Assembly: GCA_020160805.1 (NCBI GenBank)
Contig: JAIUPO010000007.1
Coordinates: forward strand, 84,835 to 148,834
Direction of reading: 5' to 3'
Length of the DNA: 64,000 bases
From: Actinomycetota bacterium
GTDB taxonomy: Bacteria; Actinomycetota; Actinomycetes; Actinomycetales; Dermatophilaceae
Of this stretch, positions 34,656 to 43,262 are shown piece after piece (the first letter of the stretch is position 1; each line of letters starts with the position of its first letter). The notes beneath the pieces are model-generated. The model was given only the letters and a program-made list of their open reading frames with translations, was not told where the DNA came from and did no database searches. A program made the position numbers and the translations under genes.

Positions 34656-35611
34656 TCTTGCGCCCGCCCTCGCCGCTCGCGCTCGCCCGCAAGCTGCCGC
34701 TGCCGGGTATGCCGCTCGATCAAGTGAGCGTCGCGGGATACCGCCTCGGCTGGGCCGGGGTGCGCGCCCTGCCGGAGGGGGCGGCATACGCCCTGTTCGA
34801 CCGGCTCGCCGACGCGAGCGTGCAGCGCGGCGGCAAGGGGATGGACCGGCTCCGCACCAACTATGCGAGGGTCCGGCCGGACCTGAGTGCGGCCGAGTTG
34901 GACGCGCTCGTGCGAGCCGGAATGCGGGCCTACCTGCGCTACTTCTGCGAGGCCTTCCGGCTGCCGACGATGAGCCCCGAGGATGTGCGGGCGCGCGTGC
35001 GTGTCGAGGGCGACGGGCCGATCCGCGAGCGGCTGTCGCAGGGCCGGCCGGTCGTCTGCTTCCTGGCACATATGGGCAATTGGGACCTCGCCGGAGCGTG
35101 GTGCTGCGCCGAACTCGGCCGAGTCGTCACCGTCGCCGAACGCCTCAAACCGGAGGCCGTCTTCGAGGAGTTCCTGAACTTCCGGACCTCCCTGGGTATG
35201 ACGATCATCCCCCTCGACAGTGACAGCTTCGCCCGGCTGCGCGCCGAGACGCGCGGACCGGTTGTCGTGCCACTGCTCGCCGATCGGGACCTGACGGGTG
35301 GGGGACTGACCGTCGACTTCCGCGGGCATCCGGCACGCATGGCACCTGGTCCAGCGGCTCTCGCGTTGACCACGCGATCCGCGCTGCATCCAGTCTCGAT
35401 CCGCCACGAGCAGCGTGCTGGGGGTGGCTGGGGAATCGTCATCACCTTTCACGAGGAGATCGCGCCCCCCACGAGCGGGACGACCCGGGAAAAGACGCAG
35501 GTGATGACCCAAGAGTGCGCTCGCGTTCTCGGCGAGGCGATCACCCGGCATACCCCGGACTGGCACATGCTGCAGCGGGTCTTCGTCGCGGACTTGGGGG
35601 GGCGGGCCTGA
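34652..35611 (+). CDS. patA: PIM acyltransferase (PatA-like)
   Basis: A 319-residue acyltransferase of the lipid A acyltransferase superfamily. The catalytic HxxxxD motif is in LAHMGNWDLAGAWC. GTG at 34652 overlaps the pgsA stop. In mycobacteria the gene in this position acylates the mannose of phosphatidylinositol mannosides at the inner face of the membrane. VPLLADRDLTGGGLTVDF is the second conserved block. Followed by pimA with a one-base TGATG overlap. Confidence 0.88.
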   Translation: MILRPPSPLALARKLPLPGMPLDQVSVAGYRLGWAGVRALPEGAAYALFDRLADASVQRGGKGMDRLRTNYARVRPDLSAAELDALVRAGMRAYLRYFCEAFRLPTMSPEDVRARVRVEGDGPIRERLSQGRPVVCFLAHMGNWDLAGAWCCAELGRVVTVAERLKPEAVFEEFLNFRTSLGMTIIPLDSDSFARLRAETRGPVVVPLLADRDLTGGGLTVDFRGHPARMAPGPAALALTTRSALHPVSIRHEQRAGGGWGIVITFHEEIAPPTSGTTREKTQVMTQECARVLGEAITRHTPDWHMLQRVFVADLGGRA

Positions 35612-36741
35612 TGCGCGTCGGGCTGGTGTGTCCCTACAGCTTCGATGTCCCCGGCGGAGTTCAATTCCATGTGCGTGATCTCGCCGAATGGCTGGCCGCG
35701 CACGGGCACGCCGCGCAGGTCCTGGCGCCGGCCGATGATGACGCCGACCTGCCGCCCTATCTCACCAGTTGTGGCCGGGCAATTCCGGTGCGCTACAACG
35801 GTTCTGTGGCGCGGCTGACCTTTGGCCCGGTCACCGCCGCGCGCGTGAACCGGTGGCTCGCCGACGGCGACTTCGACGTTCTGCACCTGCACGAACCGAT
35901 GACCCCAAGCGCCTCAGTGCTGGCCTTGTGGGCCTTCGACGGGCCGATCGTCGCGACCTTCCACACGGCAACGCTGCGCTCACGGGCGATGTCCGCGGCA
36001 TACCCCCTGCTCCGGCCGTCGCTGGAAAAGATCAGCGGCCGCATCGCCGTCTCCGAAGCCGCCCGACGCACCGTCATCCGGCATATCGGCGGGGATGCCG
36101 TCGTCATCCCCAATGGCGTTGATGTCGCCGCCTTCGCTGGCGCCCGCCCGGAGCCCGCCTGGTGCGGCCGGCCCGGAGCCCCGACCATCGGCTTCCTCGG
36201 CCGGATCGACGAGCCGCGCAAGGGGCTCGCCGTCCTGTCGGCGGCGATGGAGCACGTGCTCGGACGTATGCCGGGCGCTCGCCTGGTCGTGGCCGGCCCC
36301 GGGGATGTTGACGGCGCGCGCGACGCGATGAGCCCCGTGGTCGCTGCCGCGAGTGAATTCCTCGGTCCGCTCAGTGATGCCGACAAGGCCCGCTTCCTGC
36401 ACTCCGTCGATCTGTATGTCGCCCCCAATACCGGTGGGGAGAGCTTCGGCATCATCCTCGTGGAGGCGATGGCCGCCGGCGCGCCGGTGCTCGCGAGCGA
36501 CTTGCCGGCCTTCCTGCGGGTGCTCGGCGAAGGTGCCGGCGCGTCCTTCACCAATGAGGACAGCGGCGCCCTCGCCTCCGAGATACTGCGGCTCCTCGAC
36601 AACGACGGGCTGCGCGTTGCGCTCGCGGCGGCGGGGAGTGTCCGCGCGCGAGACTTTGACTGGTCGATCGTGGCGAATGACATCCTCGCCGTCTATGACA
36701 CCGTCACCCCGCCCGGACTTCGGAGTCGCGCATGGAACTGA
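35611..36741 (+). CDS. pimA: Phosphatidylinositol mannosyltransferase (PimA)
   Basis: GT4 glycosyltransferase adding the first mannose from GDP-mannose to phosphatidylinositol. 376 residues. VCPYSFDVPGGVQFHV is the family-specific N-terminus, IPNGVDVAAF and GFLGRIDEPRKGL are in the hinge and donor-binding region, and GGESFGIILVEAMAAG is the GT4 E-x7-E motif. It is the third gene of the pgsA-patA-pimA operon and overlaps the next gene by 10 bp. Confidence 0.94.
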   Translation: MRVGLVCPYSFDVPGGVQFHVRDLAEWLAAHGHAAQVLAPADDDADLPPYLTSCGRAIPVRYNGSVARLTFGPVTAARVNRWLADGDFDVLHLHEPMTPSASVLALWAFDGPIVATFHTATLRSRAMSAAYPLLRPSLEKISGRIAVSEAARRTVIRHIGGDAVVIPNGVDVAAFAGARPEPAWCGRPGAPTIGFLGRIDEPRKGLAVLSAAMEHVLGRMPGARLVVAGPGDVDGARDAMSPVVAAASEFLGPLSDADKARFLHSVDLYVAPNTGGESFGIILVEAMAAGAPVLASDLPAFLRVLGEGAGASFTNEDSGALASEILRLLDNDGLRVALAAAGSVRARDFDWSIVANDILAVYDTVTPPGLRSRAWN

Positions 36742-37307
36742 TCAGTTGGGTCATTCTCGCGGTGGCGCTCGCCCTCGGCGTGGCGTGGTATCTCTCGTAT
36801 AGCGCGGCCCGGCTCGACCGGCTGCACGCCAAGGTCGAAGGGGCGTTGTCGGCCCTGGATGCCAACTTGGTCCGGCGCGCCGAATCGAGTCTGGAACTGG
36901 CCAATAGCGGGGTCCTCGATCCGGCCTCCGCCCTGCTGTTGGCCACGGCGGCCTCCGATGCTTTGGAGCGCGAGACCGAGCACGCTCTGCCCGACGATCT
37001 CCTCGACGGACAGCGCTTCGGTGGTCGGGAGGATGTTGAATCCGACCTGACCGAAACGATCCGCGCCACGTTGACGCCAGGGGTTGTCGCGCAGATTGCC
37101 TCCGACGAAGGCCCGGCCGCCGAGGAACTCGAGCGACTGATCGCCGCCGGACGCCGAGTGCAGTTCGCCCGGAACTTCCACAACCAGGCGGTCCGTGATG
37201 TCCGCCGGGTCCGGGGCAAGCGCGTGGTGCGCTGGTTCCGGCTCGCCGGCCACGCCGAACTTCCCGAACCGGTCGACTTCGACGACGCGGTGCCGGGAGA
37301 CCGCTGA
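36732..37307 (+). CDS. LemA-like single-span membrane protein
   Basis: A 191-residue protein with an N-terminal hydrophobic helix (WVILAVALALGVAWYLSY) and a helical domain. ALSALDANLVRR and FARNFHNQAVRDVRR resemble the two conserved helices of LemA proteins, though similarity is weak. It starts inside pimA and is therefore part of the PIM operon. Its role is unknown. Confidence 0.65.
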   Translation: MELISWVILAVALALGVAWYLSYSAARLDRLHAKVEGALSALDANLVRRAESSLELANSGVLDPASALLLATAASDALERETEHALPDDLLDGQRFGGREDVESDLTETIRATLTPGVVAQIASDEGPAAEELERLIAAGRRVQFARNFHNQAVRDVRRVRGKRVVRWFRLAGHAELPEPVDFDDAVPGDR

Positions 37308-37383
37308 GCCCGCTCGCGCGCGGGACGTAGACTGCGGACGGCCGCCCACGCGGCATACCCCCTGAACTGGCAAGCGAGGCACC

Positions 37384-38283
37384 ATGTCCGAAATCACCAC
37401 CCCCTCCACCGGCACCGCGCGGGTCAAGCGCGGCATGGCCGAGATGCTCAAGGGCGGGGTCATCATGGATGTCGTCACCCCTGATCAGGCCAAAATCGCC
37501 GAGGACGCTGGCGCGGTGGCCGTGATGGCGCTGGAGCGGGTGCCGGCGGACATTCGTGCGCAGGGCGGCGTGTCGCGCATGAGCGACCCCGACATGATCG
37601 ACGGCATCATCGCGGCGGTCTCGATCCCGGTGATGGCCAAGACCCGGATCGGTCACTTCGTCGAGGCGCAGGTGCTGCAAGCGCTCGGTGTCGACTACAT
37701 CGATGAGTCCGAGGTGCTGACTCCGGCCGACTACGCCAACCACATCGACAAGTGGGCCTTCACGGTGCCATTCGTCTGCGGCGCAACGAATCTGGGAGAG
37801 GCACTGCGCCGGATCACCGAGGGGGCGGCGATGATCCGCTCCAAGGGCGAAGCCGGCACCGGTGATGTCTCGAATGCCACGACGCATATGCGCCAGATCC
37901 GCCAGGAAATCCGCCGCCTGCAGAACCTGCCCGAGGACGAACTCTTCGTCGCGGCCAAGGAGTTGCAGGCGCCCTATGAGCTGGTGCGTGAGGTCGCGCA
38001 GGCGGGCAAGCTGCCGGTCGTGCTCTTCACGGCGGGGGGCATCGCTACTCCCGCGGATGCCGCGATGATGATGCAACTGGGCGCCGAGGGCGTCTTCGTC
38101 GGCTCGGGCATCTTCAAGTCCGGGAATCCCGCTCAGCGGGCGGAGGCGATCGTCAAGGCGACGACCTTCTTTGACGACCCCGATGTGATCGCCAAGGTCT
38201 CCCGTGGGCTCGGCGAGGCGATGGTCGGCATCAATGTCGAGGAGATCGCGCAGCCGCATCGGCTGGCCGAGCGCGGCTGGTAA
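37384..38283 (+). CDS. pdxS: Pyridoxal 5'-phosphate synthase subunit PdxS
   Basis: Synthase subunit of the deoxyxylulose-independent vitamin B6 route, joining ribose-5-phosphate, glyceraldehyde-3-phosphate and ammonia. Family blocks are complete: [36 protein letters not shown] with the ribose-5-phosphate-binding Lys, KGEAGTGDV and [16 protein letters not shown] with the phosphate loop. 299 residues. pdxT, encoding the glutaminase that supplies ammonia, follows 630 bp later, with an acetyltransferase gene inserted on the opposite strand. Confidence 0.97.
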   Translation: MSEITTPSTGTARVKRGMAEMLKGGVIMDVVTPDQAKIAEDAGAVAVMALERVPADIRAQGGVSRMSDPDMIDGIIAAVSIPVMAKTRIGHFVEAQVLQALGVDYIDESEVLTPADYANHIDKWAFTVPFVCGATNLGEALRRITEGAAMIRSKGEAGTGDVSNATTHMRQIRQEIRRLQNLPEDELFVAAKELQAPYELVREVAQAGKLPVVLFTAGGIATPADAAMMMQLGAEGVFVGSGIFKSGNPAQRAEAIVKATTFFDDPDVIAKVSRGLGEAMVGINVEEIAQPHRLAERGW

Positions 38284-38365
38284 TTCTCGTCGGCGCGCTG
38301 GAGGGGGCGTTGAAGATGAGGCTGCCGGCGCCGCCGAATTCGTCCGGCTGCTACACCAGTCCGGG

Positions 38366-38863
38366 TCAGCCTGATGCCGTCCTGCCCGCCAGGCGCGGTC
38401 CCGGCGAGCTGCCGGACCACACCATGAGCACATCCGGTGCGCCTTCATCGTTGTCACCATCGGTCCAGGCGACCTGCGTGAAGCCATGCCGTTCATAGAA
38501 CCGGATGGCCGAGACATTGGACTGGAAGGCCCACAGCTGCAGTCCGCCGGGCAGGGTGTCCTTGGCCAGTTCCACCAGGCGCGACCCCAGACCGGAACCG
38601 GTGTGCTCGCGACGCAGATACAGGTGGTCGAGGTGGTCGGGCTCGCTGAGGACGAGAAAGCCGATCAGGTCACCGCCCACCTGGGCGACCCAGGTCGTCG
38701 CCGTCTCGATCTGGCCGCGCAGGAAAGGCTCGACGGTGTCGCGGGGGTGGACGATCATCGGGATCTGGGGCACGCACTCCTGCCGGATCTGCCAGAAGAG
38801 TTCCGCCAGGGCTGGGGCGTCGTCGGTCGTGGCCGGTCGCACGATGGGGTCCACGTGCGTCAT
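38366..38863 (-). CDS. GNAT-family N-acetyltransferase
   Basis: About 165 residues from the ATG at 38863 (a longer form from 38893 is possible). VRPATTDDAPALAELFW opens the fold, LYLRREHTGSGLGSRLVELA contains the acetyl-CoA-binding R-x-x-G-x-G/A motif, and NVSAIRFYERHGFTQV is the final conserved helix. The acceptor is unknown. It sits on the opposite strand between pdxS and pdxT. Confidence 0.85.
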   Translation of the reverse strand: MTHVDPIVRPATTDDAPALAELFWQIRQECVPQIPMIVHPRDTVEPFLRGQIETATTWVAQVGGDLIGFLVLSEPDHLDHLYLRREHTGSGLGSRLVELAKDTLPGGLQLWAFQSNVSAIRFYERHGFTQVAWTDGDNDEGAPDVLMVWSGSSPGPRLAGRTASG

Positions 38864-38916
38864 GATCCCAGCGTTCGCCGCAGATGCTGCCAAGACGGCG
38901 AAAGACGAGGAGCGAT

Positions 38917-39519
38917 ATGACCACGCCGACGATCGGGGTGCTCGCCGTGCAGGGCGATGTGCGCGAACACCTCGTCGCGCTGGAGGCGGCCGGGGCGACT
39001 GGCGTCCGGGTTCGGCGGCCCGAAGAGATTGAGGGGATTGACGGGCTCGTTATCCCCGGGGGCGAGTCGACGGTGATGGACAAACTCGTCCGCACCTTCG
39101 GGCTGCACGAGCCGCTGCGGGCGCGCCTCACCGGTGGGCTCCCGGCATACGGCTCCTGCGCGGGGATGATCATGCTTGCGGACCGAATCGCCGACGGTCG
39201 CGATGACCAGCAGACGCTTGGTGGTCTGGATATCACGGTGCGCCGCAACGCTTTTGGGCGCCAGGTCGACTCCTTCGAGGCGGATCTGCATATCCGCGAG
39301 CTCGGCCCCGAGCCGATGCGCGCAGTCTTTATCCGGGCTCCGTGGGTGGAGGAGACGGGTGCCGCGGTCCGGGTTCTCGCGCGGGTCGAGTCGGGCCCGG
39401 CGGCCGGCCGCGTCGTCGCGGTGCGAGAGGGCAACCTGCTTGCCACCTCCTTCCACCCCGAGGTGACCGGCGACCATCGCGTGCACAGCTATTTCGTCGC
39501 GATGGTGCGCTCCGCGTAG
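38917..39519 (+). CDS. pdxT: Pyridoxal 5'-phosphate synthase glutaminase PdxT
   Basis: Class I glutamine amidotransferase delivering ammonia to PdxS. The catalytic triad is visible: Cys81 in GSCAGMIML, His180 and Glu182 in [21 protein letters not shown] and [11 protein letters not shown] are the other family motifs. ATG at 38917 with GAGGAG upstream. 200 residues. It ends 45 bp before yebC. Confidence 0.96.
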   Translation: MTTPTIGVLAVQGDVREHLVALEAAGATGVRVRRPEEIEGIDGLVIPGGESTVMDKLVRTFGLHEPLRARLTGGLPAYGSCAGMIMLADRIADGRDDQQTLGGLDITVRRNAFGRQVDSFEADLHIRELGPEPMRAVFIRAPWVEETGAAVRVLARVESGPAAGRVVAVREGNLLATSFHPEVTGDHRVHSYFVAMVRSA

Positions 39520-39564
39520 GATCATTCGCCAGCCCCGAACACCGCCGACGAATGAGGACCACGC

Positions 39565-40323
39565 ATGTCCGGCCACTCCAAATGGGCCACCACCAAGCAC
39601 CAGAAGGCCGCCAAGGATGCCAAGCGCGGCAAGCTCTTCGCCAAGCTGATCAAGAACATCGAGGTCGCGGCGAAGCAGGGTGGCGGCGACCCCGAAGGCA
39701 ATCCCACGCTGTGGGATGCGATCTATAAGGCCAAGAAGTCATCGGTCCCCAACGACAATATCGACCGCGCGGTCAAGCGCGGCTCCGGCGCCGAAGCCGG
39801 CGGTTCCGACTGGCAGACGATCATGTATGAGGGGTACGCCCCCGGCGGAGTCGCCCTCCTCATCGAGTGCCTGACCGACAACCGCAACCGCGCGGCGGCC
39901 GAGGTGCGCACGGCGCTGACCCGCAATGGCGGCAACCTGGCCGACCCCGGCTCGGTCGCCTATATCTTCAACCGTAAGGGCGTTGTCATTGTCCCCAAGG
40001 GCGCGAAGTCCGAGGACGACATCCTCGAGGTCGTGCTCGATGCCGGTGCCGAAGAAGTCAATGACAATGGCGACACCTGGGAGATCGTCTCCGAGGCCAC
40101 CGATGTCATTGCCGTCCGCAGCGCCTTGCAGGAGGCCGGCATCGACTACGACTCCGCTGAGGCGTCCTTCGTGCCCAACCTCCAGGTCCCGCTCGACCTC
40201 GATGGCGCCAAAAAGATGATCCGCGTCGTCGAAGCGCTCGAAGACTCCGACGACGTCCAGAACGTCTTCGCCAATGGCGATATCCCCGACGACGTCCTCG
40301 CCGAGCTCGAAGAAGAAGACTGA
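39565..40323 (+). CDS. yebC: YebC/PmpR family protein
   Basis: A 252-residue member of the YebC/TACO1 family: [20 protein letters not shown] at the N-terminus, [14 protein letters not shown] and the acidic C-terminus. Long regarded as a transcription factor; YebC proteins have more recently been linked to translation through difficult peptide stretches. Its place between pdxT and ruvCAB is the normal actinobacterial one. A large palindromic element follows within 10 bp of the stop. Confidence 0.96.
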   Translation: MSGHSKWATTKHQKAAKDAKRGKLFAKLIKNIEVAAKQGGGDPEGNPTLWDAIYKAKKSSVPNDNIDRAVKRGSGAEAGGSDWQTIMYEGYAPGGVALLIECLTDNRNRAAAEVRTALTRNGGNLADPGSVAYIFNRKGVVIVPKGAKSEDDILEVVLDAGAEEVNDNGDTWEIVSEATDVIAVRSALQEAGIDYDSAEASFVPNLQVPLDLDGAKKMIRVVEALEDSDDVQNVFANGDIPDDVLAELEEED

Positions 40324-40332
40324 CCCCGGGGG

Positions 40333-40426
40333 CGTTTGTAACGTGTGCTAGCACCAGATAGGTGACTGTGCACAGGTTGCAACCTGTGCACAGTCACCTA
40401 AGTAGTGCTAGCACTACTTAGGTGAC
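40333..40426. repeat. Compound palindromic element, copy 1
   Basis: Contains a perfect 42-bp palindrome (40359-40400, centre TTGCAA) overlapping a perfect 34-bp palindrome (40393-40426, centre GCTAGC), and an earlier degenerate GTGCTAGCAC at 40345-40354. The two TGCTAGCA cores (40347 and 40406) are 59 bp apart and symmetric about the central TTGCAA. The same architecture recurs at 49243-49332. The rest of the 226-bp yebC-ruvC gap holds no recognisable gene. Confidence 0.85.
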
Positions 40427-40549
40427 GGGCGACCGAGTCCCTGCGGCCGCCGTTCGGCCCGCGTGGCGTGTCGGCCGTTGCCGTCGAGGCTGGGTAGCCT
40501 GTCTCCCGAACATCTGTTCGCACGAGTCAGCGACGGGAAGGAGGTCGGT

Positions 40550-41068
40550 ATGCGCGTCCTCGGCGTCGACCCCGGGCTGACCCGCTGCGGTCTAGGAGTG
40601 GTCGACGGCCAACCCGGTCGGGCCAGCATGGTCGCCGTCGGCGTCGTGCGGACCCCGAGCGATGGGGACCCGGGGGAGCGGCTGGTCTATCTCGAGCAGG
40701 AATTGCTTGCCTGGATCGAGCGCTTCGAGCCCGAGGTCATCGCCATCGAGCGCGTTTTCGCCGATGTCAATGTCGCGTCCGTCATGACCACGGCGCACGC
40801 GACCGCGATTGCTCTGCTGCTGGCTGCTAAGAAGGGCATTCCGGTCGCCTTCCACACCCCGACTGAGGTCAAGGCCGCCGTCACCGGCGATGGCCGCGCG
40901 GGCAAAGCGCAGGTTACGGCCATGGTCACCCGCATCCTCAAACTCACCGAACGTCCTCGGCCGGCCGATGCGGCAGACGCCCTAGCCCTCGCCATTTGCC
41001 ATACCTGGCGAGGCAGCACCCAGGCGCGCTATGCCGCCGCAGCCGCCACTCACGGAGGTCGCCGATGA
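40550..41068 (+). CDS. ruvC: Crossover junction endodeoxyribonuclease RuvC
   Basis: Holliday-junction resolvase. Asp7 in [12 protein letters not shown], Glu in IAIERVFAD and the acidic pair in [14 protein letters not shown] form the metal site. 172 residues from an ATG with a strong GGAGG 8 bp upstream. First gene of ruvCAB; it overlaps ruvA by 4 bp. Confidence 0.96.
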   Translation: MRVLGVDPGLTRCGLGVVDGQPGRASMVAVGVVRTPSDGDPGERLVYLEQELLAWIERFEPEVIAIERVFADVNVASVMTTAHATAIALLLAAKKGIPVAFHTPTEVKAAVTGDGRAGKAQVTAMVTRILKLTERPRPADAADALALAICHTWRGSTQARYAAAAATHGGRR

Positions 41069-41670
41069 TTGCCAGCCTCACCGGGAGCATCGAGTATGTC
41101 GGCCTCGACCGCCTGATCCTGCGCGTCGGCGGGGTCGGTCTGCTCGTCCACACCACGCCCGCCACGGCCGCCGCCGCCCGTGCCGGAAGCGAGGCCGCGC
41201 TCGCCACCAGCCTTGTGGTCCGCGAGGACAGCCTGACGATCTTCGGCTTCGACACGCCCGCTGAGCGCGAAATGTTCGAGACCCTGCAATCGGTCTCCGG
41301 CGTCGGCCCGCGGTTGGCCCTGGCGATGCTGGCCGTCATGGGTCCCGAAGAACTGCGCACGGCTCTCGCCTCCGGCGACACCCGCTCGCTGACCAAGATC
41401 CCCGGCATCGGCGCCAAATCCGCGGAGCGCCTCGTCCTGGAGCTGCGCGACAAGGTCGGCCGTCTCCCCGGGGCCACCGCGCCCGCTGCCACCTCACCGC
41501 GGCCCGCTGCCGGCGACTGGCGCGAGCCGGTCACCGAGGCGCTCGTCGGTCTGGGCTGGAACGCCAAGCAGGCCGAGGGCGCCGTGGATAAGGTCGCGGC
41601 CGCCGAGCCGCCCGCGGAGGGCGAGATCGCGGCATACCTGCGCCTGGCCCTGCGAGAGTTGCGCCGATGA
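41065..41670 (+). CDS. ruvA: Holliday junction branch migration protein RuvA
   Basis: A 201-residue junction-binding tetramer subunit. [12 protein letters not shown] begins the OB domain; [12 protein letters not shown] and [16 protein letters not shown] are the two helix-hairpin-helix motifs, and the last 50 residues form the RuvB-binding domain ([17 protein letters not shown]). ATGA overlaps on both sides. Confidence 0.96.
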   Translation: MIASLTGSIEYVGLDRLILRVGGVGLLVHTTPATAAAARAGSEAALATSLVVREDSLTIFGFDTPAEREMFETLQSVSGVGPRLALAMLAVMGPEELRTALASGDTRSLTKIPGIGAKSAERLVLELRDKVGRLPGATAPAATSPRPAAGDWREPVTEALVGLGWNAKQAEGAVDKVAAAEPPAEGEIAAYLRLALRELRR

Positions 41671-42782
41671 GCAAGGGGTATGCCAGCGAAGTCCGCGAGG
41701 GGGAGGGCGGCGACTTCGAGTCCAGCCGCGTTCTCGACGCGCGCGGCGAGGCCGACGAGCAGCAGGTCGAGGCGGCGCTGCGCCCGAAGCGGCTGGCCGA
41801 ATTCCCTGGCCAGACGCGGGTGCGCGATCAGCTCGACCTGGTCCTGCAGGCGGCCAAGGGGCGCGGCGCCGCGCCCGACCACATCCTGCTCTCGGGTCCA
41901 CCCGGCCTTGGCAAGACCACTCTGGCCATGATCGTCGCCGCCGAATTGGAGCGCCCCATCCGCGTGACCAGCGGCCCGGCGATCCAGCACGCCGGCGACC
42001 TCGCCGCCGTGCTCTCCTCGCTCGACGAGGGTGAAGTGCTTTTCCTCGACGAGATCCACCGGATGGCGCGAGCGGCCGAGGAAATGCTCTATCTCGCGAT
42101 GGAGGACTTCCGAGTCGATGTCATCGTGGGCAAGGGGGCCGGCGCCACCGCCATACCCCTGGAGTTGCCGCCGTTCACGGTCGTCGGCGCGACCACCCGC
42201 TCGGGCCTGCTGCCCGCGCCTTTGCGTGACCGCTTCGGCTTCACCGGTCACCTCGACTTCTATGCCCCCGAGGACCTCGCGCTGATCCTCGCCCGCTCGG
42301 CCGGACTGCTGAAGGTCGACGCGGACGCCGCCGCGATTGAGGTCATCGCCGGCCGCTCCCGCGGCACCCCACGCATCGCCAACCGCCTCCTGCGGCGAGT
42401 GCGCGACTGGGCCCAGGTGCACGGCTCGGGGCGGGTCGATGTGGCCGCCACGCAGGCAGCGCTGGAACTCTTCGATGTCGACGAACTCGGACTAGACCGG
42501 CTGGACCGAGCCGTCCTCGATGCTCTGTGCCGGCGGTATGCCGGGGGGCCAGTCGGCATCGCCACCCTCGCCGTCGCGGTGGGGGAGGAGAGCGACACCG
42601 TCGAGACGGTCGCCGAGCCTTATCTGGTGCGTCAAGGCTTCATCATCCGCACCCCGCGTGGCCGGGCCGCGAGCCCGCTTGCGTGGTCGCACCTGGGGCT
42701 GACGGCGCCGGCGGGGGCGGGCATACCGCCAGCACAACAGACCCTTCCCCTGGACGATTCTGGCCCCGGTCGATTTGCGTAG
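41667..42782 (+). CDS. ruvB: Holliday junction branch migration helicase RuvB
   Basis: AAA+ motor of branch migration, 371 residues. Walker [13 protein letters not shown], Walker B LFLDEIHR, sensor 1 in GATTRSG and arginine finger region RDRFGF are all present; the C-terminal winged helix ends in [12 protein letters not shown] 30-residue acidic N-terminal extension precedes the family start ([11 protein letters not shown]). Confidence 0.97.
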   Translation: MSKGYASEVREGEGGDFESSRVLDARGEADEQQVEAALRPKRLAEFPGQTRVRDQLDLVLQAAKGRGAAPDHILLSGPPGLGKTTLAMIVAAELERPIRVTSGPAIQHAGDLAAVLSSLDEGEVLFLDEIHRMARAAEEMLYLAMEDFRVDVIVGKGAGATAIPLELPPFTVVGATTRSGLLPAPLRDRFGFTGHLDFYAPEDLALILARSAGLLKVDADAAAIEVIAGRSRGTPRIANRLLRRVRDWAQVHGSGRVDVAATQAALELFDVDELGLDRLDRAVLDALCRRYAGGPVGIATLAVAVGEESDTVETVAEPYLVRQGFIIRTPRGRAASPLAWSHLGLTAPAGAGIPPAQQTLPLDDSGPGRFA

Positions 42783-42929
42783 TGCGAGCCCATGTCGCGC
42801 TGGCTGGAAGCGGCGGAGGAACGCGCCGAGCAGGGCGGACGTTTGGGCATGCGGCGAGGGCGAGTCGTAGACTCCCCCGTGGCCCCCGCTCGGGCCCGCT
42901 CATCTTGCACGCCCACATAAGGACTCTCC

Positions 42930-43262
42930 ATGCACTCGGGCCTGGCTACCGCCACCGCGTCCAATGGCATACCGATGGCCAATCTGCTGCTCTTGCTGCT
43001 GCCATTGCTCTTGCTCTTTTGGATGGTGACCAATCAGCGGCGCCGGATGCGCACCGTGCAGACCATGCAGCAAGCCCTGCAGGTTGGCGATGAGGTCGTG
43101 ATGACCTCGGGCCTTTTCGGGCGGATCGCCGCTTTCGAGGGCGAGAAGGTCGTGTTGCAGGTCGCCCCCGGAGTGCAATTGCGCTTTGATCGGCGCGCGA
43201 TCGGGGCCAAGGCCCCGGACGCGCCGGACGCGGTCAGCCCGGCCGACGGGGTGGAGAACTGA
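42930..43262 (+). CDS. yajC: Preprotein translocase subunit YajC
   Basis: A 110-residue single-span membrane protein. Hydrophobic helix LLLLLLPLLLLFWMVTNQRR is followed by the conserved QALQVGDEVVMTSGLFGRI. Partner of SecDF. Its stop overlaps the secD start (TGATG). The 147-bp gap from ruvB shows no other gene. Confidence 0.94.
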   Translation: MHSGLATATASNGIPMANLLLLLLPLLLLFWMVTNQRRRMRTVQTMQQALQVGDEVVMTSGLFGRIAAFEGEKVVLQVAPGVQLRFDRRAIGAKAPDAPDAVSPADGVEN

